Shown: positions 6,432-7,453 of the stretch, piece by piece
Numbering within the stretch: the first letter of the stretch is position 1
Layout of the letters: each line of letters starts with the position of its first letter
DNA from: Methanobacteriota archaeon
GTDB taxonomy: Archaea; Thermoplasmatota; Poseidoniia; Poseidoniales; Poseidoniaceae
DNA length: 7,453 nt
NCBI GenBank assembly: GCA_002702945.1
Contig: PADF01000060.1
Span: 1 to 7,453, forward strand
Direction of reading: 5' to 3'
Made by a program: the position numbers and the translations under genes
The notes under the pieces: generated by a model
Seen by the model: only the letters and a program-made list of their open reading frames with translations
What the model was told of the DNA's origin: nothing
Databases searched by the model: none

Positions 6432-7453
6432 ATGTTCTCAGGTACTATTGAAGCAATGAGTCACGAAGGTGGCCTTCTACTATCCTTTGGAGGTTCTTCT
6501 CCCGCACTTGATTCTATTATAGTCAAAGCCTCTGATGGAGTATATATCGGTAAAATTGACGGTGTTCTAGGCAATACAGAAGACCCAATCGCGCATGTTG
6601 GACACATTGATAGAAAATTGAATCTAGAATCATTAATCGGCGAGGAAGTAACTATTCGAGCAAAAAAACCTAGAGAAGAGAGAAAAGTCAATCACCGAGA
6701 AGGTAGTAATAATCGAAATGATAGAAGAGATTTCAGATCGAGAGATAACTCTAGATTCGATAGAAATTCTAACTTTAGAAATCGAAGTGATGGTTCAGAT
6801 GACTGGGATTGTCCCAAATGTAATAATTCTAATTTCGCAAGAAGAACCGAGTGTAATCGATGCGGTGAACCACGCTCAGGAGGCGGCAGAAGAGACTCTA
6901 GGGGTCGCCGTGACAGTGGACGTAGAGATTTTGGAAGAGGCGACAATAGAGAACGTCGAGACTATGGAGGAGGCAGAGGGCGCGAACATCGAGACCATGG
7001 AAGAAGAGACCATGGAAATAGTAGGCAAAGAGATGGAAGAAATTCTGGAAAGACATTTGCTGATAATGACTGGGATTGTCCTAAATGCAACAATTCAAAT
7101 TTTTCGTTTAGAACAGAGTGTAATCGATGTGGAGAGCCGCGTTCAGGAGGGCCCAGAAGAGATACTAGAGACCGCAGAGATAGTGGGCGTAGAGACTATC
7201 GAGGAGGCGGTGGGCGCGAACGCCGAGATAGTGGAAGAAGAGATTTTGATCGGAATCGAAGAGATGGAGACCGAAGGTTTTCCGATAGAAATGATCGGAA
7301 TCGAAGAGATGGAGACCGAAGGTTTTCCGATAGAAATGATCGAAATCGTAGAGATGGAGACCGAAGGTTTTCCGATAGAAATGAAGCTAGATCAAACGAT
7401 GAAAGTCCAAAACCAAAACAAAATAATTTCCGTAAAGCCAGAGGGAAAAGACC
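6432..7453 (+). CDS. gar1: Gar1-like domain fused to two RanBP2-type zinc fingers and Arg/Asp/Gly-rich repeats (3' end beyond window)
   Basis: The frame stays open for 340 codons to the window edge with no stop. Residues 1-80 look like the Gar1/Naf1 beta-barrel, with GVYIGKIDGVLGNTEDPIAHV-type core elements around 36-56 (conserved G40, G47, P52). In archaea Gar1 joins Cbf5, Nop10 and L7Ae in H/ACA RNPs that make pseudouridine in rRNA. A basic linker (81-123) leads to zinc finger 1 (W125, C127, C130, N134, C141, C144) and, after an Arg/Asp/Gly-rich spacer, zinc finger 2 (W214, C216, C219, N223, C230, C233). Both fit the RanBP2 pattern W-x-C-x2-C-x3-N-x6-C-x2-C, which in ZRANB2 and FUS binds single-stranded GGU RNA. 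The tail has three 15-residue RD repeats. Typical archaeal Gar1 is far shorter and has no fingers. The ATG at 6432 begins the Gar1 domain directly. A general RNA-binding role outside H/ACA RNPs is the main alternative. Confidence 0.85.
   Translation, partial: MFSGTIEAMSHEGGLLLSFGGSSPALDSIIVKASDGVYIGKIDGVLGNTEDPIAHVGHIDRKLNLESLIGEEVTIRAKKPREERKVNHREGSNNRNDRRDFRSRDNSRFDRNSNFRNRSDGSDDWDCPKCNNSNFARRTECNRCGEPRSGGGRRDSRGRRDSGRRDFGRGDNRERRDYGGGRGREHRDHGRRDHGNSRQRDGRNSGKTFADNDWDCPKCNNSNFSFRTECNRCGEPRSGGPRRDTRDRRDSGRRDYRGGGGRERRDSGRRDFDRNRRDGDRRFSDRNDRNRRDGDRRFSDRNDRNRRDGDRRFSDRNEARSNDESPKPKQNNFRKARGKR
6801..7151 (+). repeat. Duplicated zinc-finger module (copies at 6801-6884 and 7068-7151)
   Basis: Two 28-codon copies start 267 bp apart. 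Their proteins agree at 26 of 28 positions, differing only at A136/S225 and R137/F226. At the DNA level 12 of the 28 codons differ synonymously and 14 are identical. The duplication is therefore old enough for silent sites to drift while the fingers were held by selection. The Arg/Asp/Gly-rich spacers after each finger (beginning SGGGRRDSRGRRDSGRRD and SGGPRRDTRDRRDSGRRD) are also related, so finger and spacer were probably copied together. Confidence 0.9.
7248..7382 (+). repeat. Three tandem 45-bp units encoding DRNRRDGDRRFSDRN
   Basis: The units are at 7248-7292, 7293-7337 and 7338-7382. Units 1 and 2 are identical. Unit 3 differs at two bases, both synonymous (CGG to CGA and CGA to CGT), so all three encode the same 15 residues. 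The length keeps frame. Near identity points to recent expansion by slippage or unequal crossover, so copy number may vary between strains. A collapse or expansion during assembly is also possible. Confidence 0.95.

Noticed and set aside
6461..6946. Minus-strand open frames opposite the Gar1-like gene
   Set aside because: They are low-complexity reflections of the Arg/Asp-rich plus-strand gene. They have no recognisable domain, whereas the plus frame has Gar1 and zinc-finger motifs.
7248..7382. CRISPR-like array
   Set aside because: The units are directly adjacent with no spacers, and they keep an open reading frame.

Overview
The window looks like a piece of a planktonic euryarchaeal genome. 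Marine Group II / Poseidoniales is my best guess. The archaeal assignment rests on a Gar1-type H/ACA RNP domain, TATA-like boxes upstream of genes, and a secreted protein rich in N-x-S/T sequons with an archaeal-style C-terminal anchor. The lineage is inference from the overall look of the proteins, and the DNA is AT-rich.

Left part (1-2451, all on the minus strand). A 302-codon open frame, of which 298 codons are probably translated, encodes an unrecognised membrane protein. It is followed by a 376-residue lipoprotein that resembles the FEA1/ISIP2a (phytotransferrin) iron-assimilation proteins of algae, and then by the start of an ABC transporter ATPase cut off by the window edge. The lipoprotein promoter carries two perfect TTAGG-N4-CCTAA palindromes on either side of a TATA box. 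This is the core of the DtxR/IdeR iron-repressor site. Protein resemblance and operator type point independently to iron-repressed iron capture at the cell surface, possibly feeding the neighbouring ABC system.

Middle part (2550-6404, plus strand). An ABC ATPase overlaps an ABC-2 permease of the NosY type by 4 bp. After a 61-bp gap comes a 645-residue secreted, probably glycosylated protein with an acidic linker and a C-terminal hydrophobic anchor ending in Arg-Arg-Lys. The three may form an envelope module, but the substrate is unknown. The divergent gene at 1555-2451 faces this group across a 98-bp shared upstream region.

Right part (6432 to the window end, plus strand). An open frame with no stop in the window encodes a Gar1-like domain fused to two RanBP2-type zinc fingers set in long Arg/Asp/Gly-rich low-complexity segments. 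It ends in three nearly identical 45-bp repeats. This layout recalls eukaryotic RNA-binding proteins such as ZRANB2 and FUS/EWS/TAF15, and it is the most unusual protein here.

The two strongest leads are the predicted iron-regulated phytotransferrin-like lipoprotein with its paired operators, and the Gar1/zinc-finger/RD-repeat protein.
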